This document shows positions 27,768 to 36,561 of a DNA stretch of 64,000 nt, in pieces. The stretch is from contig NZ_FMZX01000001.1 in assembly GCF_900101615.1 (NCBI RefSeq), positions 806,001-870,000 on the forward strand. The letters are read 5' to 3'. Under the pieces are notes generated by a model that saw only the letters and a program-made list of their open reading frames with translations, ran no database searches and was not told the DNA's origin. The number at the start of each line of letters is the position of its first letter. Position 1 is the stretch's first letter. A program made the position numbers and the translations under genes. Source of the DNA: Belnapia rosea (GTDB lineage: Bacteria > Pseudomonadota > Alphaproteobacteria > Acetobacterales > Acetobacteraceae).

Positions 27768-29249
27768 TCAGGCGGGCGCGTCGAGCAGCAGGTCCAGCGC
27801 CATGTCGCCGAAGACGGGGATGCCGAACCAGCCTGCTTCCGCTGCGGACCAGGCCTCCTGGCGAAAATAGTATTCGCGCTCCGCCGCCGTGTCGAACTGG
27901 TAGCGGATGCGCGACCAGGCACCGAAGGCGCCGGCATCGCCGCTGAAGCGCAGAGCCTGCGGCACCCGCTCCGCCTCGGCGATGGCGGCCTGCGGCAGCC
28001 GCAGCCTGAGGCTCCAGGCCCGGCCCGGCCGCAGCGGGGCGAGATAGAGGAAGCCCGCCGGCCCCGACGCCTCGCCGCCAAGGCTGCGGCCGCGCAGGCT
28101 GAGCCGCGTCGCCGCCCCCTCCTGCGCCAGCTCCAGGGTGAGGTCGAGCGCCTGCGCGCCGTGCTCCATCTTGAGGAAGGCGGCCCCGTCCGGCACCCCC
28201 TCGAGGGCGATCCGCTGGCCTTCCGCCCGCAGCCCCTCGGCCGAGAACCGCGCCAGCACCCCCTCCGCCGCCCAGCCAGGCACGGCGCAGTAGGGGGCGA
28301 AGCCCTGCCGTTGCCGCACCGCGTCGGCTAGGCGCTCCAGCACGCCGCGCTGGATGAAGAGCCGGTCCGCATCGCCTGCCGCCACCGCCTCGGCCAGCTC
28401 GCCGAGCGCCAGCCGGCTCCAGGGCTGAAGCACCGCTGCGGTCTCGACCGCCGCCGGGCTCCGCTCGAACCATTTCAGCGCGCAGATATGCGGGGGGAAG
28501 CGCTCCGCCATGCCGAGCACATCCGCCGGACCGACATTGCCGTTCATCGACTGCGCAGGCCCCAGCCGGTCCCAGAAGACATGGCAGATCCAGGTGAAAT
28601 GACCGGAGCCGAAATGCGTGAAGCAGATGCCAGGCAGGATTTCCTCGAGGGGAAGGGGCAACTCCGGCCGCATCGCCGCGCCGAAGCGGGCGACGTCATC
28701 GGTCCGCGCCGCGAGTTCCTCCCAGTCCTCCCGCGTAGCGAAGAGGCCTTCGATCTGCTGGCCGATGCAGCGGGTGATGCCCCAGTCGCGCCGTAGCGCC
28801 GCCAGCAGCTCCGGCGTCTGCCGCATCTTGGCCCAATGCCAGAATTCCGGCAGGGCCTCGATATCGAAGGGCGCCTCATGCCGGCTCTCCGCCAGCGAGG
28901 CGAGGGTCGCAGCCAGGTCGAAGCGGCGCACCAGCAGGCTGTTCGAGGCCAGGGTGCAGAAATGGCCGAACACGCCCAGCCTCTCCCGGGCGAAGGCGAA
29001 GCACTCGAGATGCCCGCCCAGCAGCGTGTGCCCGAAGGGATGGCGTTGCACCTTGCCGTTGATGAGGAAGACGCGGCTGCTGATCCCGTGCATCGCGGGA
29101 TCGACCACGCGGCCCATCGGCAGGTTCAGCACCAGCACCGCCTCCGGCCCGGTCTGCGCCAGGAATCCCTCGATGCAGGGCCGCAGGAAGGCATCCGACT
29201 CATTGTAGAGCTGAGAGAAGACGACCCGTCCGGCCGGTTGCGTGTCCAT
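27768..29249 (-). CDS. Unknown two-part protein, possibly glycosyltransferase-like
   Basis: I do not recognise this 493-residue protein with confidence. The N-terminal half starts VVFSQLYNESDAFLRPCIEG, which resembles the opening strand of GT-A-type transferases, and includes RHPFGHTLLGGHLECFAFA, FTHFGSGHFTWICHVFWDRL and ALKWFERS, Trp/His-rich blocks reminiscent of core-2/I-branching enzymes. The C-terminal ~150 residues are beta-rich and look like a separate sandwich domain. ATG 29249 is preferred to an in-frame start 48 nt upstream. It stands alone in its operon. Composition matches the chromosome. Confidence 0.6.
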   Translation of the reverse strand: MDTQPAGRVVFSQLYNESDAFLRPCIEGFLAQTGPEAVLVLNLPMGRVVDPAMHGISSRVFLINGKVQRHPFGHTLLGGHLECFAFARERLGVFGHFCTLASNSLLVRRFDLAATLASLAESRHEAPFDIEALPEFWHWAKMRQTPELLAALRRDWGITRCIGQQIEGLFATREDWEELAARTDDVARFGAAMRPELPLPLEEILPGICFTHFGSGHFTWICHVFWDRLGPAQSMNGNVGPADVLGMAERFPPHICALKWFERSPAAVETAAVLQPWSRLALGELAEAVAAGDADRLFIQRGVLERLADAVRQRQGFAPYCAVPGWAAEGVLARFSAEGLRAEGQRIALEGVPDGAAFLKMEHGAQALDLTLELAQEGAATRLSLRGRSLGGEASGPAGFLYLAPLRPGRAWSLRLRLPQAAIAEAERVPQALRFSGDAGAFGAWSRIRYQFDTAAEREYYFRQEAWSAAEAGWFGIPVFGDMALDLLLDAPA

Positions 29250-29437
29250 CCTCGGTGCCTGCCCGTTCCGCCTGCCGGGGCGGCCCGCTGCCGTCACCCG
29301 CCCGCCTCTCTACCAGAAAGCCCACCCTGCCTCACCTAGCGCCGAGGATTGTCCCAACTTCGTATACAACTCGAGTCTCGGCCCCAGGAAAAAGACATTA
29401 GTATTCGCTGCGAAATACCGAAATAAGCGGCAAGTAC
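29250..29437. other. AT-richer intergenic region between divergent genes
   Basis: The 188 nt between the unknown protein (minus) and the small secreted protein (plus) turn AT-richer after about 29340 (for example AAAAAGACATTAGTATTCG, and TCGTATACAACTCG). It must hold promoters for both sides, but no clear -35/-10 pair with proper spacing was found. Confidence 0.35.
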
Positions 29438-29815
29438 ATGAAATTCACGACTGCCGGAAATTCCAAATATTCCCTCGGATTCCTGGGTCTTATTGTCATC
29501 CTCACGGCGCCCTTGGAGAAAGGTGCCAATATCATGTGCAGCAACATCTCCGCTCGCCTCGCCATCCTCCTGCTGGGCCTCCTGCCCGGCGACCTGATGG
29601 CGGCGGACGAGGCCCGCCCCCTGCCTCCGCCCCGGCCCGTCGCCGCCCCGCTATCCGGCGAGGCGCCCGATATCGGCCTGCCGCATCCACGCCTGGTGGA
29701 GTGCCGCCCACGCTACGCCCCGCAGCCCGTCCCGGTCGGCCCGGCCAGCTCCGATCCGGAACAGGCCAGCTACGGCCTCCTCCTCATCGGGATGGATTGC
29801 GCCGACACGGCATGA
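29438..29815 (+). CDS. Small secreted Pro-rich protein of unknown function
   Basis: A 125-codon frame. Two starts are possible: ATG 29438 (MKFTTAGNSKYSLGF, itself hydrophobic) or ATG 29534 (MCSNISARLAILLLGLLPG, a better Sec signal, 93 aa). GGAGAAAGG lies 12-15 nt before the second. The mature part is Pro-rich (PLPPPRPVAAP) with two Cys (in VECRPR and GMDCADTA), which could form one disulfide. The stop overlaps the LysE start (ATGA), suggesting coupling. No family recognised. Confidence 0.55.
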   Translation: MKFTTAGNSKYSLGFLGLIVILTAPLEKGANIMCSNISARLAILLLGLLPGDLMAADEARPLPPPRPVAAPLSGEAPDIGLPHPRLVECRPRYAPQPVPVGPASSDPEQASYGLLLIGMDCADTA

Positions 29816-30405
29816 CGGTGCGCGACTTCCTGCTGGCCTATCTGGCGATCCTGGTGACGCCGGGGCCCAACCTGCTGGTCGTCGCCGGTGTCGCCGCGCT
29901 GCGAGGCCTGCGGGGGGCGCTGCCGCTCTGCCTCGGCATCGCCCTTGGCGCCGGCACGCTGAATGCGGCGATGGGCGCCACGCTCGGCGCCGCGCCCCTG
30001 ACGCCGGACTGGAGCCTGGCCGGCCGATTGCTCAGCGCGGCCATGCTGCTCTGGGTCGCCTTCTCGATCGCCCGTGCGCAACCACCCGACGCGGTGCGGG
30101 CTGCGCACCGGGCGCAGGGTGCCGAATTCGGTGCCGGCTTCTGTACCGCGGTGACGAACCCCATCACCGCCGCCTTCTTCGCCGCGCAATTCCTCGGCCC
30201 GCTGAGCCAGGGCGGCGACCTTCGCCTGCTGGCGCCATTGGCGGTGGCAGCGACGGCGCTCGCGGTGTCACTCGGCTGTGCCGCCCTGCTGGCGCAGCCG
30301 GCCTGCCAGCGGGCGGCGCTTGCCTGGCACCGCCCCATCCGCCTGATTGCCGCCATCACCCTGGTGCTGATGGCGACCTCGATCCTCGTCTCCTCCTTCG
30401 CCTAA
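29812..30405 (+). CDS. LysE/RhtB family amino-acid exporter
   Basis: A 197-residue inner-membrane protein with about six hydrophobic segments. The N-terminal LAYLAILVTPGPNLLVVAGV contains the family's TPGPN motif, and TAVTNPITAAFFAAQF its second conserved turn. LysE/RhtB proteins export amino acids or derivatives. ATG 29812 overlaps the stop of the upstream small secreted protein. The stop codon overlaps the convergent pepN stop region. Confidence 0.92.
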   Translation: MTVRDFLLAYLAILVTPGPNLLVVAGVAALRGLRGALPLCLGIALGAGTLNAAMGATLGAAPLTPDWSLAGRLLSAAMLLWVAFSIARAQPPDAVRAAHRAQGAEFGAGFCTAVTNPITAAFFAAQFLGPLSQGGDLRLLAPLAVAATALAVSLGCAALLAQPACQRAALAWHRPIRLIAAITLVLMATSILVSSFA

Positions 30406-33023
30406 GCCAGCGCCTTCGACGCCTTCTCGAAGGTGCCCTTGCTGAGCTTCGGCACCGCCAGCACCCGCTCCAGCTCCCGCCGCATCAGTGCCGCCCGCCC
30501 CGGTGCCTGGCGCCGCCACTGGCCGAGCGGCCCCACCAGCCGCGCCGCGATCGAGCCGTTGATCGGGTCGAGCGCGATGACGGCATCGGCGAGGAAGCGG
30601 TAGCCCTCGCCATCCTCCGCATGGAAATGCAGCGGGTTGCCGCTGGCGAAGGCGCCGATGAGCGAGCGGGCCCGGTTCGGGTTGCGCAGGTCGAAATCCG
30701 GATGGGCATAGAGCGTGCGGATCGCGGCCGGCGTATCCGCCCGCGACGACATGGCCTGGATGGAGAACCACTTGTCCAGCACCAGGTCGTCGCCGCGCCA
30801 GCGCGCGTGGAAATCGGCGAGCGGCCCCTCCCGCGCCGGCCCCTCCGCATCCGCCAGCAGCGAGAGTGCCGCCAGCCGGTCCGTCATGTTCCCCGCCGCC
30901 GCGTATTGCGCCTCGGCCAGCCCGGTCTCGCCCGCCGCCACCAGATAGGCGAGGCAGGCATTGCGCAGCGCGCGGCGCCCGATGCTCCGGCCATCGACGC
31001 GGTACTCGCCCGCCTCGGCCAGGGCGTCATAGGTCGCCCGCAGCACATCGCCGCAGCGCCGCCCGATCTCGCGGCGCAGGCCCTCGCGCACCGCATGCAC
31101 GGCGGCCGGGTCGGCCACCTCCATCTGGTCGGCGACGAAGCCCTCGCCGGGCAGCGAGAGCGCCTCGGCGGCGAAGGCCGGGTCCGCCTCCGCCCCGCGC
31201 AGCGTGTTGCGCACCGCCTCCTCCAGCGCGGGGTCGAAGCCGGGCGCCTCGCCACGCTGCCGCGCCGCCACCATCTGCAGCATCAGCGCCGTCGCGTATT
31301 GCAGCCCGCTCTCCCAGCGGACGAAGGGGTCGGTGTCATGCACGGCGAGGAAGCGCAGCCGGTCCTGCGACACGCCCTTCAGCTTCACCGGCGCCGAGAA
31401 GCCGCGCAGCAGGGAGGGCACGGGCGGCGCCGCGACATCCTCGAAGGTGAAGCTCTGCTCGGCGGCCTCCAGCATCAGCAGCCGCGTGCCCGGCTTCGCC
31501 TCGTTCTCGCCCGCGAGCCGCGTCGGCAGCTCCGCACCTCCGGCATCGAGCAGCCCCATGGCAACGGGGATGGCCACCGGGTGCTTGTCCGGCTGTCCCG
31601 GCGTCGGCGGCACCGCCTGCCGCAGCGTCAGCACCCAGCGCCGCGCCTCCGGCTCGTAGCGGTCCTCCATGGTGAGCTCGGGCGTCCCCGCCTGATCGTA
31701 CCAGCCCATGAAGCCACTGAGATCGACGCCCGAGGCCTCCTGCATCGCCGCGACGAAATCCTCGATCGTCACCGCCCGGTTGTCGCAGCGGGCGATGTAG
31801 AGATCCATGCCCCGCCGGAAGGCGGCCGCGCCGATCCGCGTATGGATCAGCCGCACCACCTCGGCGCCTTTCTGATAGACGGTCGGTGTGTAGAAGTTGT
31901 CGATCTCGATATAGCTGTCGGGCCGCACGGGATGCGCCATCGGCCCGGCGTCCTCGGGGAATTGCGCCGCGCGCAGCCCGCGCACGTCGCGGATGCGCTT
32001 CACCGCGCGGCTGCCCTGGTCGGCCGAGAATTCCTGGTCGCGGAAGACCGTCAGCCCCTCCTTCAGCGAGAGCTGGAACCAGTCGCGGCAGGTGACGCGA
32101 TTGCCCGTCCAGTTGTGGAAATACTCATGGGCGATGACGGTCTCGATGCCCTGGTAGTCGCCATCCGTCGCCGTCTCCGGCTTCGCCAGCACGTATTTCG
32201 TGTTGAAGACGTTGAGCCCCTTGTTCTCCATCGCCCCCATGTTGAAGTCGGAGACGGCGGCGATGTTGAAGACGTCGAGATCGTATTCGAGGCCGAAGAC
32301 CTCCTCGTCCCACCTCATCGAGCGGATCAGGCTGTCCATCGCATGGCCGCAGCGGTCCTCGTCGCCACGGCGCACCCAGATGTTCAGCGCCACCTGCCGC
32401 CCGGACTTCGTGACGAAACTCTCATGCACATCGACCAGGTCGCCCGCGACGAGGGCGAAGAGGTAGCTCGGCTTCGGGTGCGGGTCGATCCAGCGCACCC
32501 AATGCGTTCCGTCCTCGTTGCCGCCCGATCCGTCCGGGTTGCCGTTCGACAGCATCACCGGGCAGCGCGCCCGGTCGGCGGTGATGGTGACGGTGTAGCG
32601 CGACATCACATCCGGCCGGTCGGGGAAGAAGGTGATGCGGCGGAAGCCCTCCGCCTCGCATTGCGTGTAGAAATTGCCGCCCGAGGTGTAGAGGCCGGAC
32701 AGCTCGGTGTTCTTCTCCGGCGCGATCCGCACCAGCGTCTCCAGCATCCCCGAGTCAGGCGCGTCCGCCACGGTCAGCGACCCGTCGGCGCCGAGGCCGA
32801 GCCGCGCTTCCGGCAGCACCGCCCCGTCGATCCGCGCCTCCAGCAGCGCCAGCCCCTGGCCATCGAGCCGCATCGGCCCCGGCCCGTTGCGCCGGAAAGC
32901 CAGCCGCGCCCGCACCAGCGTCGCCGCCGGGTCCAGCCGGAAATCGAGCTCCACCGTGTCGATCAGGAAGGCGGGCGGACGGTAATCGGCCCGGTAGGTG
33001 GTTTGCGGGGCACTATCCTGCAT
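30402..33023 (-). CDS. pepN: Aminopeptidase N
   Basis: M1-family zinc aminopeptidase of 873 residues, the usual length of the bacterial PepN. GAMEN (263-267) binds the free N-terminus; HEYFHNWTGN supplies zinc ligands His299 and His303 with catalytic Glu300, and Glu322 in LKEGLT is the third ligand. The C-terminal ~430 residues form the PepN Ig-like and helical domains. Cytoplasmic: no signal. ATG 33023 (MQDSAPQTTYRADYRPP) matches family starts; a longer frame extends 60 nt upstream. Confidence 0.98.
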   Translation of the reverse strand: MQDSAPQTTYRADYRPPAFLIDTVELDFRLDPAATLVRARLAFRRNGPGPMRLDGQGLALLEARIDGAVLPEARLGLGADGSLTVADAPDSGMLETLVRIAPEKNTELSGLYTSGGNFYTQCEAEGFRRITFFPDRPDVMSRYTVTITADRARCPVMLSNGNPDGSGGNEDGTHWVRWIDPHPKPSYLFALVAGDLVDVHESFVTKSGRQVALNIWVRRGDEDRCGHAMDSLIRSMRWDEEVFGLEYDLDVFNIAAVSDFNMGAMENKGLNVFNTKYVLAKPETATDGDYQGIETVIAHEYFHNWTGNRVTCRDWFQLSLKEGLTVFRDQEFSADQGSRAVKRIRDVRGLRAAQFPEDAGPMAHPVRPDSYIEIDNFYTPTVYQKGAEVVRLIHTRIGAAAFRRGMDLYIARCDNRAVTIEDFVAAMQEASGVDLSGFMGWYDQAGTPELTMEDRYEPEARRWVLTLRQAVPPTPGQPDKHPVAIPVAMGLLDAGGAELPTRLAGENEAKPGTRLLMLEAAEQSFTFEDVAAPPVPSLLRGFSAPVKLKGVSQDRLRFLAVHDTDPFVRWESGLQYATALMLQMVAARQRGEAPGFDPALEEAVRNTLRGAEADPAFAAEALSLPGEGFVADQMEVADPAAVHAVREGLRREIGRRCGDVLRATYDALAEAGEYRVDGRSIGRRALRNACLAYLVAAGETGLAEAQYAAAGNMTDRLAALSLLADAEGPAREGPLADFHARWRGDDLVLDKWFSIQAMSSRADTPAAIRTLYAHPDFDLRNPNRARSLIGAFASGNPLHFHAEDGEGYRFLADAVIALDPINGSIAARLVGPLGQWRRQAPGRAALMRRELERVLAVPKLSKGTFEKASKALA

Positions 33024-33110
33024 GGCGTCGATCCGATCGGTCTGAGCCTGGGGCGTGAGACAAGGGGCAAAACAGAAGGTCACGGCCTGAGCAACCGGCC
33101 ATCGGGGCGG

Positions 33111-35213
33111 TCATGCCGTGAAACGGCGAAGTACATTCGCCAGCAGGCGGGAGATCGGGTTGGCATAGCCATTGTGCGAGAGGCTCCCGCCGAAGGTGAT
33201 GGAGCCGGTCGAGAAGAAGGCGCCGCCCCCGGCCGTCTCACCATAGACGATCTCGGCCCGCACCAGCGCCGGTGCCGGCTCGCCGGTGACGGTGGTGAGC
33301 CGGCCGAGCAGCTCCTCCGGCACGGTGACGAAATGCGGCTGATGCGCCTCCGACCGCGCGAGGACCACGGCCCCCGGCGGCGTCCCGAGCTGCGCATCCG
33401 CCCGGTCCAGCTCGAACCCCGCCGCGCCGCCGCCGGAGAGGCCGAAATCGCCCATCACCTCCTCCTCGATCCCCGCCATGATCCAGGCGAGATGCGGCGG
33501 CACCGGCAGCCGCCGGTAATGCGAGCCCTCGAAGGCGCCCTGGCCGGAGAAGCCGACCCCGCAGAGCAGCTGCGGCGGCCGCCCGTTGCGCCGCCACAGC
33601 CCGCCCAACGTCCCGTCGAACTGGTGCCAGTACTCGCCCGGCTCGGCGGCCCAGGCGCGGATGCCGCCCTCGGCGCGGCGCAGCTCGATCACCGGCCCGC
33701 GCCGCGCCACCTTCCAGTAGAAGCCATTGCCGCCGAGATAGGCGAGTCGCCCGCCGCCATCGACATAGGCCTGCAGCGCATCGAGCGTGCCCTGCGTGTG
33801 GTATTCCGGGTGGCTCCCCGTCACCACCGCTTTGTAGGGCGCAAGCAGGCCGAGGCCCTCATTGTCCAGGTCCTCGTCGGTGATGACGTCGAAGCCGAAG
33901 CCTAGCTCCTCCAGCCAGTCGGTGATGTGGCTGTCCGCCGGGAAATGCCGGAGGCCGGAGCCGCGCGGATCGTCGAAGGTGAGGAAGCCCGGCCGCATCG
34001 TGAGGATCGGCCGCAGCCGCGTCGAGAAGCCGATCCCGCTGCCATCCGGGTGCCGGTTATAGGTGCTGTGGGCGAAGTCGTGGTGCTCGTCCGGATTGTG
34101 CGGGTATGCCCCCCACCCGGCGATGCGCGCCCGGAAGGCGTCGTCCAGATTGCCCCGCGCATGGTTGGCATAGGCCTGGTAGGTGAAGGTGCTGGCGAGG
34201 AAGGCGATCGGCGCCCGCGCCGCGCCCTTGGGCGGGAGGACGTAGAAGGGGATGACATCCTCCGCGCCCTCGGCCCGCAGCCGCACCCCATAGACCCCGC
34301 TCGGCAGGTCCGGCGGGATGCTGATCTCGAAGGCGGTGTCCCAGCCGCAATCCGCCAGGTCGTCGCTGTGGAAATGGATGGCCGCGTAATGCCGCGGCGC
34401 ATGGCGCCAGGCATGCTCGGCCCCGGTCCAGCGGCTGCCCCGCATCGCCCGCGCCGGCTGGTTCACCAGCCAGCCATGCAGCCGCCCGGGCCCCCGGTCG
34501 GTGATCGCCTCGGAGCCGATGCCGAGGGAGAAGTCCCACCAGGCCCGCACCCGCCCGCCGGCCAGCAGCGCCTCCGGTGCATCCAGCCCCGCCGGCGCGG
34601 TGCCGGCCAGCAGCACCGGGTCTTCCAGCCGTCCGTTGAAGCCCCGGCCGAAGCGCAGCCGCGCCGGCCCCGACCAGCCGGCGCCCGTATCGAGTGCCGC
34701 CTCCGCCTCGCCCTCATCCGCCCGGCCGGCGACCGGCGCCAGCGCCCGCTGGCTCAGCCGCAGCGCGCCATCGCCCAGCGTGACCGCCACCTCGTACCAG
34801 CGCCGGGGCAGGGGAGCCGGTCCCCGGCAGGACGCCCCATCCGCCTCGGCCCGCAGCCCCTCGGCCTCGAGCGAGAGCCGCAGGCGATGCCCACCAATCT
34901 CCAGCCCCAGCACCTCGCCCCCTGGCAGCCAGGGCTGCATCCGCAGCAGCAGGGTGAAGCCCGTGCCGAATTCGAGCACCCCCTCCGCCGCGCCATGGGA
35001 GCCGAGCGTCACCGCCTGCACCCGCGCCGGATAGGCGCCCGCCCAATCGGCCTGCACGGGGATCAGCTTCATCCCCGGCCCCGCCGGGTTCGGGTCGGCA
35101 TGACGGATGCGGACCAGATCGGCGCGATAGGGCGTCGCCGCCGAGACCTTCACCGCCAGCGCCTCGCCCGGCCGCGCCGAGAAGCGATCCAGATACCCGA
35201 CCAAATCCAGCAT
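33111..35213 (-). CDS. N,N-dimethylformamidase large-subunit homologue
   Basis: A 700-residue protein matching the large (beta) subunit of N,N-dimethylformamidase, which hydrolyses dimethylformamide to formate and dimethylamine at a mononuclear iron with a two-Tyr/one-Glu ligand set. N-terminal beta domains are followed by the characteristic block LASTFTYQAYANHARGN, HSTYNRHPDG and VTGSHPEYHTQGTLDAL, which carry candidate Tyr, Tyr and Glu ligands. No small subunit gene (about 130 residues) is adjacent. ATG 35213 (MLDLVGYLDRF) is chosen because GGGGGG lies nine nt upstream; an ATG three codons earlier is too close to it. Substrate may be another amide. Confidence 0.85.
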   Translation of the reverse strand: MLDLVGYLDRFSARPGEALAVKVSAATPYRADLVRIRHADPNPAGPGMKLIPVQADWAGAYPARVQAVTLGSHGAAEGVLEFGTGFTLLLRMQPWLPGGEVLGLEIGGHRLRLSLEAEGLRAEADGASCRGPAPLPRRWYEVAVTLGDGALRLSQRALAPVAGRADEGEAEAALDTGAGWSGPARLRFGRGFNGRLEDPVLLAGTAPAGLDAPEALLAGGRVRAWWDFSLGIGSEAITDRGPGRLHGWLVNQPARAMRGSRWTGAEHAWRHAPRHYAAIHFHSDDLADCGWDTAFEISIPPDLPSGVYGVRLRAEGAEDVIPFYVLPPKGAARAPIAFLASTFTYQAYANHARGNLDDAFRARIAGWGAYPHNPDEHHDFAHSTYNRHPDGSGIGFSTRLRPILTMRPGFLTFDDPRGSGLRHFPADSHITDWLEELGFGFDVITDEDLDNEGLGLLAPYKAVVTGSHPEYHTQGTLDALQAYVDGGGRLAYLGGNGFYWKVARRGPVIELRRAEGGIRAWAAEPGEYWHQFDGTLGGLWRRNGRPPQLLCGVGFSGQGAFEGSHYRRLPVPPHLAWIMAGIEEEVMGDFGLSGGGAAGFELDRADAQLGTPPGAVVLARSEAHQPHFVTVPEELLGRLTTVTGEPAPALVRAEIVYGETAGGGAFFSTGSITFGGSLSHNGYANPISRLLANVLRRFTA

Positions 35214-35325
35214 GCGGCCCATCCCCCCGGTAACCGGCGGGGAGGATGCCTCCACTCTCAGCCCGGCGCGATATCCAGCCGCGAGCGATCGACACGGAAG
35301 CCGTGCGGCGCCGCGGCGGGAGGCG

Positions 35326-36303
35326 TCATTCCACCTTGATTCGGTTCGCCTCGATCACCTTGCGGAACTGCTCGCGGTGCGTCTTGAGGAAGGCGGTGAA
35401 GTCCCGCGTCCCCCGCGGCTCCGGCTGGAAGCCGATGGTGGCGAGGCGCGTCCGCACCTCATCCGTCGCCATCGCCCGCTCGGTTTCCTCCGCCAGCCGG
35501 GCGACGATCTCGGGCGGCGTCCCGGCCGGCATCATGTAGCCGCCGAAGGCGCCGACATCGAAGCCCGCCGCCTCCGGCAGGCTGCCGAGCGGCGGGATGC
35601 CCGGCGCCAGCACGCTGCCCGCGCCGAGGGTGATGCCGAGCGCCCGCAGCGCCCCCTGCTTCACCAGCGGCCCCGTCGCCGCCAGGGTGTCGATGGCGAA
35701 ATCCACCTGCCCGGCCACCACCGAGGTCAGCGCCGGCCCGCTGCCCTGGAAGGGGACATGCACCGTATCCAGCAGCCCCGTCTGGCTGAGGAACATCAGG
35801 GTGATGAGATGCGCCGCCGCGCCGGTGCCGGAGGAGGCATAGGTGAACTTCCCCGGATTGGCCTTCACCACGCGGATGAATTCCGCCCCGTCCTTCGCCG
35901 GGAAGTTGTTGTTCACCGTCAGCAGGTAGGGCGAGACGCCGATCATGGCGACCGGCGCGAAATCCTTCTCGGGATCATAGGGCGTCCGCTGCACCAGCGG
36001 CGCCGTGGTGATCGGCCCGGTCGAGGCGGCGAGGATGGTGTAGCCATCCGGCGAGGCCTTGGCGACGTTATCCGTCCCGATCATGCCCGCCGCGCCCGCC
36101 TTGTTGTCGGGCACCACCGGTTGGCCCCATTGGGCGGAGACCTGCTGCGCGGCGATCCGTGCCATCAGGTCGGTGGCCTGGCCGGGCGGCCAGGGCACCA
36201 CCAGCCGCACCGGGCGGGAGGGGTAGGGGCCCTGTGCCTGGGCGAGGCCCAGGCGCGGCGCGGCAAGGCCCGCACCGGCGAGTAGGAGAGTGCGACGTTC
36301 CAC
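35326..36303 (-). CDS. Bug/TctC-type solute-binding protein
   Basis: Periplasmic receptor (325 aa) of the tripartite tricarboxylate transporter (Bug) family. VRLVVPWPPGQATDLMAR, NKAGAAGMIGTDNVAKASPDGYT and YASSGTGAAAHLI are the family's ligand-loop blocks. The start is GTG 36303: GGGAAACG lies upstream and the product then begins with ERRTLLLAGAG ... GLAQAQG, a Tat/Sec-like leader. The frame remains open 186 nt further but without a signal. No TctAB membrane genes are nearby. Confidence 0.93.
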   Translation of the reverse strand: MERRTLLLAGAGLAAPRLGLAQAQGPYPSRPVRLVVPWPPGQATDLMARIAAQQVSAQWGQPVVPDNKAGAAGMIGTDNVAKASPDGYTILAASTGPITTAPLVQRTPYDPEKDFAPVAMIGVSPYLLTVNNNFPAKDGAEFIRVVKANPGKFTYASSGTGAAAHLITLMFLSQTGLLDTVHVPFQGSGPALTSVVAGQVDFAIDTLAATGPLVKQGALRALGITLGAGSVLAPGIPPLGSLPEAAGFDVGAFGGYMMPAGTPPEIVARLAEETERAMATDEVRTRLATIGFQPEPRGTRDFTAFLKTHREQFRKVIEANRIKVE

Positions 36304-36561
36304 GGCGACGTTTCCCTGATTTTGTTTTGCCCGGCGAGCATAAGTCCGTCCGCGCGGCTGGGCCACCTCCCAAAATCCGGCGCGGAGACTGGCCGTCCCA
36401 GCCTGACACTCTGCCCGCGTTTGGCGCCGCAGCCGCTCGTTCTCCGCATGCCAGACAGCCATCGCATCGCGCGCAGGCCGAGCGTCCACTCGTGTTGCGC
36501 GCCATTCCGACCGGCCGCCCCGACCGTGGTCTTCACCGCCCGGTCGACGGGCGCGGTCCCT

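Noticed and set aside
30621-33905. A very long open frame (over 1000 codons) on the plus strand
   Set aside because: It lies antisense to pepN and the dimethylformamidase gene, has His/Arg/Pro-rich composition and no domain; it is a GC-codon shadow.
36304-36561. Possible extra gene between the Bug receptor and the MBL gene
   Set aside because: The 258 nt hold only an N-terminal extension of the receptor frame without signal peptide or ribosome site.
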